A stretch of DNA of 7,340 bases from Candidatus Omnitrophota bacterium (GTDB taxonomy: Bacteria; Omnitrophota; Koll11; Gygaellales; Profunditerraquicolaceae): NCBI GenBank assembly GCA_028717765.1, contig JAQUNE010000066.1, forward strand, positions 1 through 7,340. The letters run 5' to 3'. The notes beneath the pieces are model-generated. The model had not been told where the DNA came from. It was given only the letters and a program-made list of their open reading frames with translations, and did not search any database. How positions within the stretch are numbered: position 1 is the stretch's first letter; each line of letters starts with the position of its first letter. The position numbers and the translations under genes were made by a program. Below are positions 4,848 to 7,340 of the stretch, piece by piece.

Positions 4848-7340
4848 TACCTTTCTCAAAACCTGCGCGGTATAAGAAGATTTGCTTTGCAAAATCTCTT
4901 CAGGGCTGCCAAAAGCAACCAACTGGCCTCCTTTATCTCCGCCTTCCGGCCCAAGATCTATGCAAAAATCAGCACATTTAATTACTTCTAAGTTATGTTC
5001 AATCACAATTACAGTATTTCCCTTATCAACCAGCCTTTGCAGCACGGAAATCAATTTTTCCACATCTGCAAAATGTAGCCCGGTAGTCGGCTCATCAAGG
5101 ATATAGAGTGTTTTGCCGGTAGCACGCTTACTTAACTCTGAAGATAGCTTAACACGCTGCGCCTCGCCTCCGGAAAGGGTTGTCGCGAACTGCCCCAATT
5201 GAATGTAACCCAAACCAACATCATAAAGATAAGTAAGGATATTTTTTATCGGGGGGATATTTTCGAATAAATCCAGTGCCTCCTCCACGGTCATCTCCAA
5301 ACAATCGGCAATCGATTTGCCCTTATATCTTACCTCTAAGGTAGCCTCATTAAAACGCCTGCCCTTACAGACATCGCACTTCACATAGACATCGGGAAGA
5401 AAATGCATCTCGATCTTCTTGATCCCGTCGCCTGTACAGGCCTCGCAGCGGCCACCTTTAACATTAAAAGAGAATCTGCCGGGTTTATAGCCGCGTGCCT
5501 TAGCCTCGGGAAGTTTACTAAAAATATCCCTGATGTGTGTAAAAACTCCGGTATAGGTAGCGGGATTTGAACGCGGAGTCCTGCCTATGGGGGATTGGTC
5601 CACGACGATCACTTTATCGATATTCTCTATTCCCGCGATTTTTTCATGCAAGCCGGGTTTTTCCCTGGATTTATATATCTTCTGCGCTAAGCCGCGAAAC
5701 AATATTTCATCGATTAGGGTTGATTTTCCTGACCCAGAAACTCCGGTAACGCAAATAAAAGTACCAAGAGGAAACTTCACATCAATAATTTTCAGGTTAT
5801 GTTCCCTGGCCCCTTTGACCTCTAAAAATTTTTTCTTCTGCCACGGCCTTCTTGCAAGCGGAATACCGATCTTCAATTCTTGCCTCAAATATTTTGCGGT
5901 TAAAGAATCCTTACACTTAAGAAGTTCTTCCAAGTTACCGGCACAGATTACCTCTCCGCCGTGCCTGCCAGCCCCTGGCCCAAGATCCACAATATAATCG
6001 GCACTACGGATAGTCTCTTCATCATGCTCTACTATGATCAAAGTATTCCCTAAGTTTTTAAGGGCTTTGAGAGTGGCAAGTAATTTAGAGTTATCTCTCT
6101 GGTGTAATCCTATGCTGGGCTCATCCAAAACGTACAATACCCCCACTAAACCTGAGCCAACCTGAGTAGCCAGGCGGATACGTTGTGCTTCCCCTCCGGA
6201 AAGTGTGGAACTTTTCCTCTCCAAGGTAATATATTCCAGGCCCACATCAATACAGAATTGCAATTTTTGGGTAATCTCCTTCAAAACCATCCTGGCGATT
6301 GCCCTTTCCCTTTCGTTTAATTCCAAGTCAGCGAAAAATTGCCGGGCTTCTTTTATTGACATCAAGGTTACTTGCCAGATGTTTTTGCCGTTTATGATCA
6401 CACTCAAGCTCTCTTTTCTTAAGCGCGCACCCTCGCATGACGGACAGGATAGGCTCGACATAAAACGCGAAATTTCTTCCTTTAAATAATCACTTTCCGT
6501 CTGATGAAATAAACGTTCCAGATGCGGAATCACTCCCTCAAACGGCTTGCCGTTAACCTCTACACTGGTTCCATAAAGTATTGCCTTTTTTATTTCCCTG
6601 CTTAATTTTTTAAAAGGAAGGTCAAGGTCAAAACGCATCTCTCTGGCTAATTCCCGGATCAACCAGCGGTAATAAAGAATATAACCTCGCCCGCCTCTTT
6701 TCCAGGCTTCAATGGCTCCGGCATTGATCGATTTATTTTTATCCGGGATGATCAGATCAGGATCAAATTCAAGTTTTGTGCCTAAACCATTACACTCCGG
6801 ACAGGCCCCAAATGGAGAATTAAAAGAGAAACTACGCGGTTCAACTTCCGCATAGCTAATACCGCATTTCGTACAGGCGTAGAGCTCGCTAAAAATCATC
6901 TCCTTATGCTGGTCTACAACAAAAACCATGCCCTTACCCACTTTTAGCGCAGTTTCTATGGAATCAGTGAGGCGCTTCTTAATCGCAGGGCCAATACCTA
7001 ACCTGTCTACTACGACCTCAATATTATGGATTTTATACTTGGGCAGCTTAAGCTTAAAGGGAAGTTCGGAGATCTTGCCGTCTACCCGCACCCTGACAAA
7101 TCCTGCTTTCTGGATCTGGCTAAAGGTATCTTTATATTCACCTTTTCTGCCTCTGACGATCGGTGCAAGGATCTGAATTTCTCTGCCTTGCGGCAACTGA
7201 AGGATTTTTTCTACGATCTCCTGAGAAGTCTGCCTTTCAATTGGCTGGCCGCATTGGTAACAATGCACCTTGCCAATCCGCGCAAAAAGCAGCCTTAAGT
7301 AATCGTAAATTTCAGTCTGGGTGGCTACGGTAGAGCGTGG
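4833..7340 (-). CDS. uvrA: UvrA, excinuclease ABC subunit A (5' end off window)
   Basis: The open frame continues to the right edge; 835 residues are visible, starting at [19 protein letters not shown], which aligns near residue 94 of E. coli UvrA, so about 93 N-terminal residues with the first Walker A are missing. UvrA is the cytoplasmic DNA-damage sensor that loads UvrB in nucleotide excision repair. In the visible part, residues 156/159 and 180/183 form the first CxxC zinc module (CTKCG...CPECNGLG), 299/302 carry CPSCEGARL, 380-384 LSGGE and 405-409 LDEPS complete the first ATPase, 533-541 GVSGSGKST is the second Walker A, 632/635 and 655/658 form the second zinc module, and 722-726 LSGGE and 747-752 ILDEPT complete the second ATPase. 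An extra CxxC pair (HCYQCG, 27/30) follows the start. All seen motifs are intact. The stop TAA (4835-4833) lies 23 nt before the TPR gene. Confidence 0.98.
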   Translation of the reverse strand, partial: PRSTVATQTEIYDYLRLLFARIGKVHCYQCGQPIERQTSQEIVEKILQLPQGREIQILAPIVRGRKGEYKDTFSQIQKAGFVRVRVDGKISELPFKLKLPKYKIHNIEVVVDRLGIGPAIKKRLTDSIETALKVGKGMVFVVDQHKEMIFSELYACTKCGISYAEVEPRSFSFNSPFGACPECNGLGTKLEFDPDLIIPDKNKSINAGAIEAWKRGGRGYILYYRWLIRELAREMRFDLDLPFKKLSREIKKAILYGTSVEVNGKPFEGVIPHLERLFHQTESDYLKEEISRFMSSLSCPSCEGARLRKESLSVIINGKNIWQVTLMSIKEARQFFADLELNERERAIARMVLKEITQKLQFCIDVGLEYITLERKSSTLSGGEAQRIRLATQVGSGLVGVLYVLDEPSIGLHQRDNSKLLATLKALKNLGNTLIIVEHDEETIRSADYIVDLGPGAGRHGGEVICAGNLEELLKCKDSLTAKYLRQELKIGIPLARRPWQKKKFLEVKGAREHNLKIIDVKFPLGTFICVTGVSGSGKSTLIDEILFRGLAQKIYKSREKPGLHEKIAGIENIDKVIVVDQSPIGRTPRSNPATYTGVFTHIRDIFSKLPEAKARGYKPGRFSFNVKGGRCEACTGDGIKKIEMHFLPDVYVKCDVCKGRRFNEATLEVRYKGKSIADCLEMTVEEALDLFENIPPIKNILTYLYDVGLGYIQLGQFATTLSGGEAQRVKLSSELSKRATGKTLYILDEPTTGLHFADVEKLISVLQRLVDKGNTVIVIEHNLEVIKCADFCIDLGPEGGDKGGQLVAFGSPEEILQSKSSYTAQVLRKVLNSR

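Noticed and set aside
5587..5997. 136-codon open frame on the plus strand
   Set aside because: It lies antisense within uvrA, whose protein is unmistakable, and its translation shows no recognisable domain.
7266..7268. GTG at 7268 as the start codon of uvrA
   Set aside because: The frame stays open to the window edge and the 24 codons upstream encode [19 protein letters not shown]..., which is standard UvrA sequence. The gene is simply cut by the window.
7026..7298. 90-codon and overlapping 82-codon plus-strand frames near the right edge
   Set aside because: Both are shadows of uvrA, with no ribosome site or recognisable motif.

Overview
Every gene in this window lies on the minus strand, so the map reads right to left, from position 7340 down to 1. 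Composition is AT-leaning. The envelope genes (exported TPR protein, ExbB/ExbD pair, TonB-like protein, prepilin) point to a diderm bacterium. The UvrA sequence, the very long exported TPR protein beside exbBD, a prepilin with GspK/PilX-like features and an interspersed AT-rich repeat resemble uncultured PVC-type bacteria such as Omnitrophota. That taxonomic guess rests on general resemblance and is only moderately confident.

Layout in transcription order: (1) 7340-4833, the 3' nine-tenths of uvrA, the DNA-damage recognition ATPase of nucleotide excision repair; its first ~93 residues are off the window. (2) 4809-2281, an 842-residue exported protein made almost wholly of tetratricopeptide repeats. 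Its signal peptide is encoded inside a ~130-bp repeat-rich stretch. (3) 2279-1647 exbB, 1628-1227 exbD and 1230-616 a TonB/TolA-like protein, which together would form a proton-driven inner-membrane motor with its periplasm-spanning transducer. (4) 616-386, a small membrane-anchored zinc-ribbon protein. (5) 348-148, a winged-helix protein of the DUF2582 type behind its own good sigma70-like promoter. (6) 140-1, the start of a type IV prepilin-like (GspK/PilX-type) protein that leaves the window.

Genes 2-5 on the map (TPR, exbB, exbD, TonB-like, zinc ribbon) are packed with 1-nt gaps, ATGA or TAATG overlaps and Shine-Dalgarno sites buried in the preceding gene. They almost certainly form one translationally coupled operon, perhaps started from a promoter-like sequence inside the 3' end of uvrA. 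The winged-helix and prepilin genes look like a separate unit.

Most notable observations: the ExbD homologue carries Asn23 (AAT) where the family's essential proton-carrying Asp (E. coli ExbD D25) should be, while ExbB keeps its expected Glu/Thr residues and the TonB-like protein keeps the SxxxH motif; the TPR protein's signal peptide is built from repeat DNA, including two perfect 20-bp direct repeats; and a 7-bp inverted repeat overlaps the promoter of the winged-helix gene. No RNA genes, CRISPR arrays, insertion sequences or strong intrinsic terminators were seen, and no gap between genes exceeds 40 bases.
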